A stretch of DNA of 64,000 bases from Hymenolepis diminuta (GCA_900708905.1 CAADRB010000003.1:855146-919145), one strand, 5' to 3'. Positions 37,401-48,900 are shown, counted from the first letter of the stretch. The notes: generated by a model from the letters alone, not told the origin. A program made the numbers and translations.

Positions 37401-39519
37401 ACAATCGAGTATAAGTAAAAACGGTATGGTATAAGTCACTCACTTACTTCGGAAATAAAGTCTGTTACAGAGAACAAATCTTCAGCAGAGAGCACTTCCT
37501 TCACATCAGAGATATCAATAACCCCTGAAGGGATCTCGATATCATTACTCTCATCTGTCGACACAATCTTGTTCAATTTGGAAATGAGTTCGCTCAAAAA
37601 GAGACGCTTTCCAAGCTCAAGATCCCTCTCACAGATGGCATGAATAGCATCAACAGCAACTAAACGGGTGATTTGGGGTAGAACGTCTTTAGAGTCAACA
37701 GATTTAGTTCTGCAGGTGGCAAGAATATCAACAATTTGGGAGGAAAGACTGCTGTAATATTCGTCGAGTGAAGAGGCCTGTGGCGGCGTGGCGAGAATAT
37801 GAGCCAGAGAGGAAGCCACAGCTGGGATATGTCGAGGATCGGTGGAATGGACGTCTACAACACCGACTATTAAGTCTTTCAAGGCAGATTGTCCGCTAGT
37901 GCTTTGGGGACGAGCAATAAAGAGGCGGGTGATCAGTCGACCACAGGCATCGCAAAGCCACTTTGGAGCACGAACCCTCTTAGCTGGAGACTAATTTAGG
38001 AAAATAAAAAAGACAAAAAAAACATAAAGACCGGCGTTTTGATTGATATGATTCCTGATCTGCGCTTCTGATAAACATTAAATTGCATTTAAAAAAGGAA
38101 ATAAAGTAAAAAATATGTTTAATAAATAAAACTTATTCCTAAACTATACGAAATCGACAGACAAGGCTCAAAACCGCACAGTTGTCGTTATGTCTCAGGA
38201 TGAGCAATTCCTAACCGTCTTATCAAGACGAACATAGATACTAACGGCTTGACAATTACTTGGGGCGAAAACTATTATCAATCCAGCGGTGTTTCGACTT
38301 CTCAGCATCAACAACACGAAAACAACTTGTATTGCTATATAAAACCTTTGTCCATTTCATAAAGTGTCCTGAGTTAACCGCATTCTGCGTTAACTCTGTA
38401 CCTTAGTCAACTGTTGCCTAGCGGTATCTAGGGCGCAAATAGACTTTCAAAAACTACAAAGGTATAGAAAAGCCTGAAGCTAATACCATGGAATGAAAGA
38501 ACACCATCCCCGCCCTTCCCTTCTCCAAATGTTTCCTAACATTTCTTAGATGACTGGTGATCTCTAGCCCATTAGTCCGCACTAAATCGGAAGCCAGAAT
38601 GGGAAGCCCAGCTAGTCAATATTGATATTCAAGAAAACTAACAATTTATATCCATCGAGACTACTAAAAAGCTATTTAAAAAGAATACTAACATTAACCT
38701 CTTTTCATATTACCACACCAGCGTCAGGATAACTATTGAAATAATAAGATCGACCTCAAATGTATTAAATTTAATTTTTCGTTTGACAAAAGCACTTCAA
38801 AAATAATAGTAAAGAAAGCATACCTGTTTTTTAGTGAATCCGGATTGGAAGAGAAATAGTTGCTTAAACGACAAATAACGTGGTAATCGGTCCAATATAT
38901 TGAGAAGACGCATTCGTGATTTGCGAATGACATCCAGGGTTGATTTTGAGCTCAGTAATTCCTTGGAGTATGGACCAAAGCCCAGTTGAAGCAGAACTGC
39001 AAGGTAATCCCCAAGAAATTTGTTAAGAGACAAAAGATCCTTCAGAGTATCAATCGGAGAATTAAGCAGACAATCAAAACAATCAGAAATTTGGGAAAGA
39101 ATTTGAATCCGAACTTCATGATTGTTCGAAGAAGGACATTTGAACTTGTCAAAGTTATCAAGTCGTAACTCTAAGGGCATGGAAACACCAGGAGAAAGAA
39201 GGGGGTATATTCCAAGACAGACAACAAATTCGAAACATTGGGTAATTTGTTGTGATTGACAGACACTAAACAAAGGAGATATATTATCTTTTGATGCATC
39301 AAGATGGGTTAATGAATTGAAAAGATGCAAGCAGCAAAGGACGTAGGCTTCATGTGTTTCCTTTTCTTGGAGAGAATTGGCCAAATCAGCATTGTCATCA
39401 AGACGATTGAGGTAACGTTCAATACACGAACGTAGGCAAAGTATAGGATCAGCCTCGTCTACATGCTTATTTGGAAGAATATCGCGAAGATATTCCATTA
39501 ATTTGCCCAATTCTGACAT
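34459..39519 (-). CDS. TANGO6: TANGO6/TMCO7 (Rtp1-like) protein
   Basis: Large helical-repeat protein; the family is linked to Golgi organisation in flies and, as yeast Rtp1, to RNA polymerase II import. Nine phase-consistent exons: 38824-39519, 37448-37990, 37198-37376, 36333-37029, 36131-36253, 35643-36056, 35378-35570, 34860-35011, 34459-34788; 1108 residues, close to human (about 1094). The C-terminal third is decisive: DPFIPVKGHALIELSRLLES, NHEDSYIYLNAIRGLSAIGN, LKIGEAIVRVLRELG, EIAPKYRDAVVAGLL and RAASLSNLAEICQLLG match the RTP1_C1 block. The final exon matches the C2 block and ends PFDQ. The ATG at 39519 follows directly on an AG preceded by pyrimidines (TACTGTCTAG), so it sits at a 3' splice site; an earlier exon is likely. 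A Ty3/gypsy element lies 152 bp upstream, see findings. Confidence 0.88.
38178..38445 (+). repeat. Dispersed repeat family A, copy 1 (LTR-like)
   Basis: It lies in the first mapped intron of TANGO6, antisense to the gene. It shares with 47925-48215 a series of blocks in the same order: GAGCAATTCC, CTTATCAAG, ACATAGATNCT, GCTTGACAATT, TATCANTCCAG, a TATA box (TATATAAAACC), GGGTTAACTGCATTCTG-like sequence, AGTCAACTGT and GTATCTAG. The promoter-like centre and defined ends suggest a solo LTR, but no coding partner is present. Confidence 0.6.
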
Positions 39520-39667
39520 CTAGACAGTAACATTTAAATTACATAAGATAACGCTACATTAAGCAATAAGTCTTTCATTGAGTTTTACGAACATTCATGA
39601 AACACTTTTAACATAATAAATCTGATACTTGAGTTGAAAAGCAAGCCATTTATGTTACCTTCAGACA

Positions 39668-39671
39668 CTTC
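39668..39671. repeat. Target-site duplication CTTC (left)
   Basis: CTTC precedes the left LTR and is repeated at 43998-44001 after the right LTR. Four to five bases is typical of Ty3/gypsy integration. Confidence 0.85.
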
Positions 39672-39922
39672 TGTAAGATACAAGGTATAGGGCGCCGCCA
39701 TTAATGGCGGCGAAACCGAAACCAAAGATGAACTAACCAATCATATCTCTTTCTTTTGCATGTTAGCAATCACAAGCCGCGCCGTGGGCAGAGCTAAGGA
39801 AGATCACCGAGGGAGAGCCAATCACTGAGGCGCCGTTCGGCAACGAAGAGCAGAAAGGCCTGGACGTCTAGACAGGCTATAATACAGCGTGCCGGCGTGG
39901 TGACAAGACACTCTCCTAACGC
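39672..39922 (+). repeat. Left LTR, truncated
   Basis: It matches the first 250 bases of the right LTR, including the 20-bp palindrome (39693-39712) and a TATA-like CTATAATA near 39873. Similarity stops abruptly after CTCCTAACGC. The rest of the LTR (with the poly(A) signal), the primer-binding site and the start of gag are missing. Confidence 0.9.
39693..39712. promoter_or_regulatory. Perfect 20-bp palindrome in the LTR
   Basis: CGCCGCCATTAATGGCGGCG equals its own reverse complement. It is repeated unchanged in the right LTR at 43610-43629. Each half carries ATGGCGGC, which matches the core bound by YY1/Pho-type zinc-finger proteins. A regulatory role is inference. Confidence 0.55.
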
Positions 39923-39933
39923 TGTTCAACCTC

Positions 39934-40910
39934 ATGAGTATAACGGAGAAGCCGAAGTCGGCGGCGGACCTGTTTCGACGCAAACAGAAGCCGGGAGAAT
40001 CCTACGTGCAGTACGCCATAGCGATACAATCCATCCTGGGAGGTTGCACGGGGAACAGATTTCCCCCTTCAGAACAAGAATATCTGGTCTCCCTCCGTTT
40101 CCTCTCGGGCGTCTACCCCCCGGCGCTCCAAAACCATCTGGCGAACATGGAACATGCGGGCATCGTCGAACTGGTCAAGGCCGCAAACGCCTTCTCCTCG
40201 ATCCCGTGCAGCCAATCCCAGACCCCCACGAGACCCAAATACCTCGCACAACCGCAGGGTTCCCCATCCCGACACCCCAAACCGACTCGGGCTCTACAGG
40301 GTAAGTATGAAACTGTACGAATGTACACTTTAAGCTTGGGCAATTGCCCAGTTGTAAAAGTGGCAATAGGGGAACAGACACACAAATTCTTAGTTGATAC
40401 AGGGGCAGCAATCTCTATTATTAAGCCCGAAACTGTACCAGATAGACTAAAGAAGCACATGGATCAAAAACACCCGATAGTGATGGAGGCTGTGAACGGA
40501 TCGACCTTCAAAAGTGAAGGGTCCATCAACTTACACTTTAGGTTAGGAAATCAGCGGTTCCGACAGAGAATGTATATATGTTCAGTCATCAGTGGTGCCG
40601 GCTTACTGGGCATGGACTTCCTAGAGAAACAACAGACAAGGATCCTTCTAGATAAGCATAAACTGGTACTAAATGGTACGACCGAACTGACACTCGGTCA
40701 CGAACGTCCCTCACTGGGGTCACGCCTGGTAAACACACAAGGGGCTAAGCCCCAGAAGAGTGGCAGTAGGGAAAAAACCCTACTAACCGAAGTAGGTGAT
40801 ATCCCAGAAGAGGTTAAAGCGTTCCTGCGTAACAACGAAGACATCTTTGCTCTGGACGGCGAACCTACCGGCCGGTCGAGTATTATCAAACACACTATCG
40901 ACACAGGGGG
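39934..40910 (+). pseudogene. gag remnant and aspartic protease of the gypsy element
   Basis: The frame is open from 39934. The first part is a capsid-like fragment (its N-terminus lost in the left deletion) without a visible CCHC zinc knuckle. The retroviral-type protease active site FLVDTGAAISII lies near 40388-40423. The frame runs into the N-terminal linker of reverse transcriptase and is thrown off by one base in a run of five G at 40906-40910. Confidence 0.85.
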
Positions 40911-41727
40911 ACGCTAAACCCGTCGCCCTAAGACCGCGACGAACTTCAGTCCAATACCAGGAGTTTGTTAGCGAAGAGATTGCAAACCTACTTAAAAACA
41001 AAATTATTAGACCATCGTCATCAGCATGGGCAGTACCCATAGTGGTCACCAAACAGAAAAATGGAGCCCTTCGGCTCTGCGTAGATTATCGCAAACTAAA
41101 CGCTGTCACAAAACGTGATCAGTACTCCATGCCACGGATTGACGACGGGTTTGACTATATGACGGGGTCACACTACTTCTCCACTCTAGATCTGAGATCG
41201 GGATATTGGCAGGTAGAGGTGGATCCAAAATCTAGGGCAAAAACAGCCTTTGTAGTACCGACGGGGCTATACGAATTCGAAACGATGCCGTTCGGATTAA
41301 TGAACGCGCCTGCGTCATTCCAACGACTAATGCACCAGGTCTTGCTCGACCTGATCCCCACGCAATGCCAGGTCTACTTAGATGACGTCATAATATTTTC
41401 ACGCTCGGTAACCGAGCATATAGCTAGACTGGAAGCCTTATTCAACCGATTAAGGCAGGCGGGCCTCAGGCTAAACCCCAAGAAATGCAAGTTTATGCAA
41501 ACCACGGTGGCATACTTAGGGCACATTATATCAAAAGATGGAGTACACACAGACCCTGAGAAAACAGCCAAAATACACAAATGGCCAACCCTCCGCAATG
41601 CGGAGGAGGTTCGCCTATTTTTAGGCCTAGCAGGCTACTACAGACGGTTTGTAAAAGGCTTCGCTGACATCGCCAAGCCGCTACATACTATCCAAAATAA
41701 GAACAGTAAATTCTCATGGACAGCTTA
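40911..41727 (+). pseudogene. Reverse transcriptase fragment of the gypsy element
   Basis: RT palm and fingers follow in the shifted frame, with LCVDYRKLNAVT, STLDLRSGYWQVEV, PFGLMNAPASFQRLM and the catalytic QVYLDDVIIFS (about 41369-41401). It ends at a TAA (41726-41728) just after FSWTA, where family members continue. A short deletion seems to have removed the residues leading into RNase H. Confidence 0.9.
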
Positions 41728-41728
41728 A

Positions 41729-42400
41729 ACACAGGTTAACCTCGGCACCAATCCTAGCCTTCCCAGATCTTAGTGACGATAAGGGCATCTTTATTTTGGA
41801 CACAGACGCCTCGAACATAGCCACGGGGGCTCTCCTATCCCAAATCCAGAACGGTGAGGAACACCCCATAGCGTATGCTAGTAAGACTATGTCGAGCTCT
41901 GAATGAAATTATTGCGCCACGAAGCGCGAACTGTTGGCGGTTAAGACATTCCTCCAGCACTTTAGACACTACTTACTGGGCCCGAGAGAATTCATTCTCC
42001 GGACTGATCACAAAGCCCTCACATGGCTATGCAGTTTTAAAGATCCAGAGGGACTGATAGGTCGCTGGCAAGAAATCTTAGCGGAATACCACTATAAACT
42101 GGAACATAGACCAGGTACAAAACATGGTAATGCAGATGCGATGTCGAGGATCCCACAAGACTCTCCAGGGGTCGCCACGATTAGATTAAGCGACGACACG
42201 TTAGCCGAGTGGGCGAACGCACAATCCAAAGATCCATACATTAGTTTGATCTACGACAGGCTAGTTCACGGGACGGACAAACCGTCAGGTAAGGAAATGG
42301 AGGGATGCAGTTTAGACACTCGCACCCTGTTGGTGCCAATGGTCCAGTTTAGTAATAAAGGACGGGGTACTATACTTTCGATTCAAACAAAGTCTGCCAG
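41729..42400 (+). pseudogene. RNase H fragment of the gypsy element
   Basis: RNase H begins with LKHRLTSAPILAFPDL and the acidic FILDTDASNIATGALLS, followed by an in-frame TGA at 41904-41906 in place of a sense codon. It then continues KRELLAVKTFLQHFRHYLLG, RTDHKALTWL and RPGTKHGNADAMSR. The frame is lost again after about 42350, before the integrase zinc-binding region. Confidence 0.85.
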
Positions 42401-42539
42401 ACAGATTAGTACTGCCGCGGACTTTAGTAGTCCAGATAGTAGAACAGTTACACTGAAGCTTAGGACACCTAGGGGCGCCCAAAATAGAACAGGCTGCCCG
42501 CCAACGATATTGGTGACCCAATATGAGAGAGGACGTGGT

Positions 42540-43444
42540 CGCCGTCTGCGCCGTGTCAGCTGTGTGAGCAAGCTAAGTCTCCGAACCACCAGCCACGCCC
42601 ACCTCTTCAACCAATGCGGGGGGGATTCCCCAACGAAATCATCGGCATAGACCTGATAGGCCCACTTCCCCAGACACCACGAGGTAATCGGTACATACTG
42701 GTCATGGTTGACTATTTTACCAAATGGGCAACCGCACGGCCTATAGTTCAAGCAGACGCCAAATCAGTGGCCCAGGAAATGTGGGGCGGATGGATAGCGG
42801 ATCACGGGGTACCATACCGCATTCACACCGATAGGGGTACACAGTTCGAGAGTTATCTGCTCAGAGAGCTATGCCATTTACTGAAAATAGATCGGTCCAG
42901 AACGACCTCATATCACCCGGAGAGCAATGGCCAAGTTGAAAGAACCAATAGGACGTTGAAGTCGCTACTTCGACTGCAACTAGAAAGATTCGAGCAGAAT
43001 CAATGGGACGTGGCACTACCCACGTGCTTGCTAGCATATCGAGCAGCGGTCCACGCTTCGACGGGCCACACGCCGGCTTTCTTAACGTATGGGCGGGAGA
43101 TACGCTTAGCGGCAGACGTCATTAATGAGCCACCTCACGCGCCCGGCGCTCACGGTCGGCCCTGTTTTGTCACCGAGACCCGGGAGGCTCTCTACAATGC
43201 ACATGAAGTCGCACGACACCGCCTCTCCCTGGCCCATAAACATCAAAAAGACTATTATGACAGGACGGCCCACGGCCTTCCCTATCAGGTGGGGGATCTG
43301 GTGATGTACAAAACCATGCCTCCCCTTAGTGCTTGTAGTAAGTTTTACCACCCATGGGACGGACCATATGTCATAAGTAAGATATTGAATAACGCCAGCT
43401 GTAAGATTAGGCGAGTTGGCGAAAAGAAGGCGAAGACTTCGTAG
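42540..43444 (+). pseudogene. Integrase of the gypsy element
   Basis: The frame is open from before 42614. The C-terminal half of the HHCC zinc-binding domain is readable upstream. The catalytic D,D,E residues are all present: GIDLIGP, HTDRGTQFES and YHPESNGQVERTNRTLK. A GPY-like C-terminal block (WDGPYVISKIL) follows, and there is no chromodomain. The core looks intact but lacks an intact upstream polyprotein. Confidence 0.88.
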
Positions 43445-43569
43445 CCCACTTTAATAGGCTAAAACCATGTGTGGCAAACCAACCCACATGCAACGAGGAA
43501 CTAGAGGAGGTCATCCCACCCCCAGTAGAACAGGAAATAGAAATTACCACTCACGCTAGGGATAGCGTG

Positions 43570-43588
43570 ACACCTGAGAGGGGGATAG
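43570..43588 (+). other. Polypurine tract
   Basis: GAGAGGGGGATAG lies immediately before the right LTR at the position where plus-strand synthesis is primed in LTR elements. Confidence 0.75.
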
Positions 43589-43997
43589 TGTAAGATACAA
43601 GGTATAGGGCGCCGCCATTAATGGCGGCGAAACCTAAACCAAAGATGAACTAACCAATAATATCTCTTTCTTTTGCATGTTAGCAATCACAAGCCGCGCC
43701 GTGGGCAGAGCTAAGGAAGATCACCGAGGGAGAGCCAATCACTGAGGCGCCGTTCGGCAACGAAGAGCAGAAAGGCCTGGACGTCTAGACAGGCTATAAT
43801 ACAGCGTGCCGGCGTGGTGACAAGACACTCTCCTGACGCGGCCTCCATCTCTACCTCCGTGTGTGTGTGCCTTACATCCTTACCTCTGTAACAGACCCGA
43901 GTAACTCCTCCCACTTCCCTTAGATTATCCTTTCTGCAATAATAAAGGGTTTCCTATCTTGCCACGACTATTTTATTCAAGGTCGATAAGTCTTACA
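43589..43997 (+). repeat. Right LTR, complete (409 bp)
   Basis: TGTAAGA to TCTTACA. It contains the 20-bp palindrome at 43610-43629, a TATA-like CTATAATA near 43793 and AATAAA at 43941-43946. It is followed by the target duplication CTTC (43998-44001). Confidence 0.92.
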
Positions 43998-44229
43998 CTT
44001 CGATGGATTTAAATTGTACACAAGTGTTTGGCCCATATAAATATTTCAAATCTGATATTGGTAAATCAACATATAAAAATTAAGATACAAAGTATTTAGC
44101 TAAACTACACAATTTAAATGCATATCGCATATACTTGTTTGTATTCAAGGATGCTCACGTCCTCCTAATGAATACCGCGTAGAAACGATGTTTTAGGTTA
44201 AGGAAATGCATTTAATACGGCCACAATTA

Positions 44230-44604
44230 TTAAAACTCACTCACTCCTTTATTATCGTTTTCAGATCTGATTGAGCTTGAAACTATGAAAAATAAAATGA
44301 AGTGTGTACAAATTTCATATCTTCTGAAGATCATTAATATTCGGATGATCAAAACACGATTAATAGGACATAAATCTACATACCTTGGATGGCGGTTGAT
44401 AATCCCTTCACAGTATTTATCGCTACATATTACATTGAAAAAAGGGTCGTTTTTATAGAGAAATTCAGTATATTTTGCTGGACACTTGGCCAAATATTCA
44501 ATCTGAGCGTATATATATTTATATAAATTCGACTGAATGTAAGTAAGCTCTATGATTTTGAACCTCATTAATAGTTGGAGAAATTGTCTACCTAATATTT
44601 CCAT
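44230..44604 (-). CDS. Unrecognised small gene or gene fragment
   Basis: An ATG-started frame of 124 residues. I do not recognise the family. The first about 70 residues are ordered-looking: helical, with Cys and aromatic residues, including IEYLAKCPAKYTEFLYKNDP and a C-x4-C pair. A good donor (GTATGT) follows codon HPR at about 44387. A possible acceptor before 44282 would restore a frame ending NKGVSEF, stop. Either the uninterrupted frame or a two-exon model is possible. It could be the last exons of a gene read leftward. It lies between the TANGO6 5' end and the caspase start, and may also be chance. Confidence 0.3.
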   Translation of the reverse strand: MEILGRQFLQLLMRFKIIELTYIQSNLYKYIYAQIEYLAKCPAKYTEFLYKNDPFFNVICSDKYCEGIINRHPRYVDLCPINRVLIIRILMIFRRYEICTHFILFFIVSSSIRSENDNKGVSEF

Positions 44605-45922
44605 GTAGTCGGAGAATGGTTGCCTTATTTGAAGCAGTTTTGCAATAGATTTCTCTCTCGATAAGAGGAACGATTATATGTTTCTGTTTCTACTTTTCTA
44701 TTTAGCTCATCAGCTTGAAATAGGTAAAGTCGTCTGCATAATGCATACAAAATTCATTGATTAGATATTAAGACCTGTGAGGTATGCACATTATGATGGT
44801 ACACTAGTTAATTCCAAGCCGCTAATCTTAGAATAAACATAGTATCAAATCCACAGAACATGAGTAAAGATAGTTAAATAATACGAGGAATATGTTGAAG
44901 AGAAATTTGCACGCTGATGTTGTAGAAATGATTTTTGAACGCCGGGGTGCAGTAGTGTGAGCTCGAGGGATTCTGGGATTATATGCACTAAGCATTGCGT
45001 ATGGTTTCTGATAAAGTGTACGCTTCCTTAAGTTGAGAAATGGTGATTTTGAATAGAAATCACATGCTGAAGTGGATGAGTGGGTTTAATGACCAACAGT
45101 GCATCGAGAATGAAACTACACTCATGACTGGGCACTTGTTGACATGACGTAACTGCATAGTAGAATTTCATGTGCAGATATAAAAGTGACAGCATATCGA
45201 AAACCAATGTGATATTGAGATGAATGAATTGAAGGATTGGTTTAGTCTTAATAAGTAAGAATTTAAATCTCTACAGGCAAGCGTTAACTTACTATATTAG
45301 ACGAAATATGATTCAGAATTTAGGCCTATCAATTTACTTGTTTTGGTAAACAATAATTTTGGTAATAATTACTTATTGGCCATGGTCTTTGAATGCGTGC
45401 ATTCTAGATTATTTAATTGATGGTTATTAACAATCAAAATAGCGAAGGAAATATCAGTAACTATGAAATTTTACAAACGTACAAATTTTTTATTAGACTG
45501 ATTAGTGTTAGTACTGAAAATAAGGAAATGGGAAAGCCGTGCACTATAATGGTTAACAGGCTATGGCGATAAAAGCAAATAGTTATTATTCAAGTTCAAA
45601 TGCTTTGTATGGTAGTCAAGGTAGGTTTACTAGAAAATGAACTTAAAATATATAATATTTATCGCGAATTTCGGGAAAAATCAATTACCTTTTAGAGACA
45701 TATTTCCTTACTTATCTGATAAAAAACATAAAATTATAAATACAGTAAATATAACAAAAGGTCCCATTTCATTTAAATCAATAAATGAATTAAATCAGTA
45801 ATTTTACTTATACCAAATCAACGCTCAAGTTCACAAACCACCGCCAACATTAAACATCGGGTTCGCGCATAGGGTTGTTCCTTTTTTATTTCTCGTGTCC
45901 TTTTCATTTTAAGGACATTTAA

Positions 45923-48900
45923 ATGCGGCGAGAAAAGGAAGCGATAAACCCACTAGTCTATAATGATTTGGAGTTCACAGATAGAAGGTATATTCCCTTA
46001 TTTATTATTGAATTCTTTATAGCGTCTGTGATCAGGATGTTTCTGAGGAATTACCTCCTGTGGACAGTGCCCAAATCGGCCCAGCTGCTAAAATTCAGAA
46101 AATTTCTTCCGGTTGTATGTATGAGAATTCCCTCTTCTCTTGCAAACTAATGTCTTTTGACTCCAACTCTCCTCATTCCTCCGCCCCCTTCAAACGTCAA
46201 GCTGTTGAACCTACCTCATCACATAGATCAGCAGCTTCCTTTGTGTATAAAACTCGTGCTCCTCGTAGAGGAACTTGCCTAATTATCTCCGTTGACACCT
46301 TTAAACCCGCTCTTTGTCTTCCCAGCCGTCCAGGTGCAGATGTGGATTTAGTCAAACTAGAGGATACTTTCCACTTTCTTGATTTCGATGTCAAGAAGTA
46401 TCAAAATCCTACCGCTGCCAATATTTTATCCATCATTGAAGCTGGTAATTAATCTAATTTGCGGTTATTTTGTCATAATTTGTGCATTTCAGAATCATCT
46501 GCAAGTCACGAGGATGCAGACTGTTTTGCTTGTGTTATTTTAACTCATGGTGACGATAGTGGTTCAATTTATGGAACAGATGGTCCAGTTCATTTGGATC
46601 AACTTATTCATCCATTTCGCGGTAATACATGTCCGTCCCTGGCTGGTAAACCGAAACTCTTCTTTATTCAGGTTGGTTTATAAAAGGTGTGGCCAATGGA
46701 TAACGCATCACAGCCGCCTGGTTTATTTTTTTATATACGGCCATCATTAATAATTTTATAGAACACTGAGAAAGATGGGCTAGGGTAAGGAGACACTAAT
46801 GACCGTTTCTTGAGCGATCCACTTTTCCGAACGTACTTTGAATCCGTCAATCTCTTAACTTTATTTTAGTTGTTCGAATGGTGTTTCACGCGACATGTTA
46901 TGATGTCCAAATTTTACGACTTAACTCTTCACACTAAATTGTCTCGATTTCAAAATCAAAATGAAGAAAACCTCGCTAAATACTCCTATGTACCCTCCTC
47001 TATTTTCTTGAGTGGCCCTGAAATGCCCCTATAATTAGCATTCGTGGCTAATTCTGTTAGTGTGCTAGAACCTGAGATCTGTTCGCTCAAAAGTCTTTTT
47101 TTCGGCATCGCAGACTAAAACAGAATTGTCAACCCATAAAATGTTTAAGATTTCGGAAACAGGATTGATTAATTTGTTTAAATGCTATTGCCTTCTAGTA
47201 TCTTTCTAGAATCTAGATCAGAGATCTGTTTATTTGTCCAATTGAAGATAACTGTCTTTAGACAACTTTGTATAGTTGCTATTTTACTGTTTTGCGTATG
47301 CTTTATTAATTGTCAAATTATCGAGTAATATTGCGCTTGCCAATGAAGCTTTAATCATTATCAGTTTTTTTGTATTTACTCTCTGATTTTTAAATACATA
47401 TTTGATTGCAGTGGTTTAATTTTTGTTTAATTAATTAAATTATTTTGGCTTATAATCCTCCAAGATCTGAATCCATTTGATTTCTTCCCAGTTTTGTTTA
47501 CTTTTTCTATTTGAGACTCCAACACGTATAAGGGAATTTCACTGATATCCAGTTTCCATACGAAATTTTGACCATCGGGTTTTCCCTTATCCTATCCTTA
47601 AATTTTAAAAGGAAGGGAATCTAATGCATATTTTTATGAGGCATTTAATTAGTTAAATTTGATATCGATCACACAATAAATTATTGGATTAAATATTAAT
47701 TTTCCACACATCATTCTGTTAAGATTCTTAGATTGTTTTAAAGTTTGAAAGCTGTCTAAGGGTCTTAATCCATTTAGATTTGTTATTCGTCTTAAGCTTA
47801 TGTTAGATTCAGGCTATCAAAGGTTATGAAAGGACAGTTATTTGCTTCTACACATCTATTTCACCGTAAAATGGTTGCATCTGATAAAGAAACTGATAGG
47901 AAGTTGACGAAATAAAATTCACAGCTGCAATTTTTATGTTTCATCTTGAGGTGAGCAATTCCAGCAAATTGGCTCGAAGTCGCTCATCATCCTTATCAAG
48001 GCTAAGGAGTACATAGATCCTGACAGCTTGACAATTTTTCGGGACAAAAAGTGCTATCAGTCCAGTGGTATTTTGATATCCCAGCACCAATAGTACGAAG
48101 ACAATTTGTATTCTTATATAAAGCGTTTATTTAGTCAATAAAGTATCTTGGGTTAACTGCATTCTGTCTTATCTTTCTCTAGTCTGAGTCAACTGTGGTC
48201 TAGTGATATCTGGAGAACATGCATCACAGACAGGAACTGGACGTCCTCGTGATTGAAGAACCTTTCTTTACAAAAGAATCCCTCGATTATTATTTGTTAA
48301 TTAATGAAACACTTTATCAAGGTCTACTGATGTACGTAAATTTGTCTATGGTTATAGGAAGTATAAATTTACTAAATGACCTCTCCGACAGACGAATGCA
48401 AACCGAGAGATGTCTCACGGGAATATGAACGTTAGACAAAAGTGACTTACTTTAGTTTCGGTGGTGAAAATATGTTATGGGTTGTATTATTGATTATTTT
48501 TTTAAAATTCGGCTTTATTTTTGACACTTATATTAGGAAATAACGAATATGTTGATCATAATGAATATAATTCTCCAAAAATAAAAGGTAAAATCGGGGT
48601 AAGATCTTTTTTATTGGAACCTCTTTTAGTTTCCGTCGATAGCCGGTAGAATTTTAAATTTGCTAGAATCAAACTTTTAGTGTCGATCAGCAGTTTGTCT
48701 TGACAGAAAATTATTTTTCTCGTCCCTCTACCAAAAGCTACCCATGACTATGATAGATAAATTTGATAGTCAGTTTTGTATTATTTAAGTCTTGAATCCA
48801 ATCACATAAAACTCTAATAAGAATGAGGTTTAGAATCCTCAGTGTAGTTTCTACCTTTGTTCAATGTTTATTTAAGTTTTTTAATATATCCTGGAATTGT

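Larger units (their letters stand above)
39672..43997 (+). mobile_element. Ty3/gypsy LTR retrotransposon, disabled
   Basis: The 4326-bp element is bounded by TGTAAGA and TCTTACA and flanked by CTTC. Order: truncated left LTR, gag-protease, reverse transcriptase, RNase H, integrase, purine tract, right LTR. Protease-before-RT and integrase-last is the Ty3/gypsy order. No chromodomain or envelope gene is seen. The LTR overlap (about 250 bp) has only about three mismatches, so the insertion is young, yet the coding region carries at least four lesions. It is more GC-rich than its surroundings. It is antisense to TANGO6 and lies between it and the caspase gene. Confidence 0.95.

Noticed and set aside
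40069..40460. Minus-strand open frames in the gypsy gag region
   Set aside because: They are shadows of the GC-rich plus-strand coding sequence.
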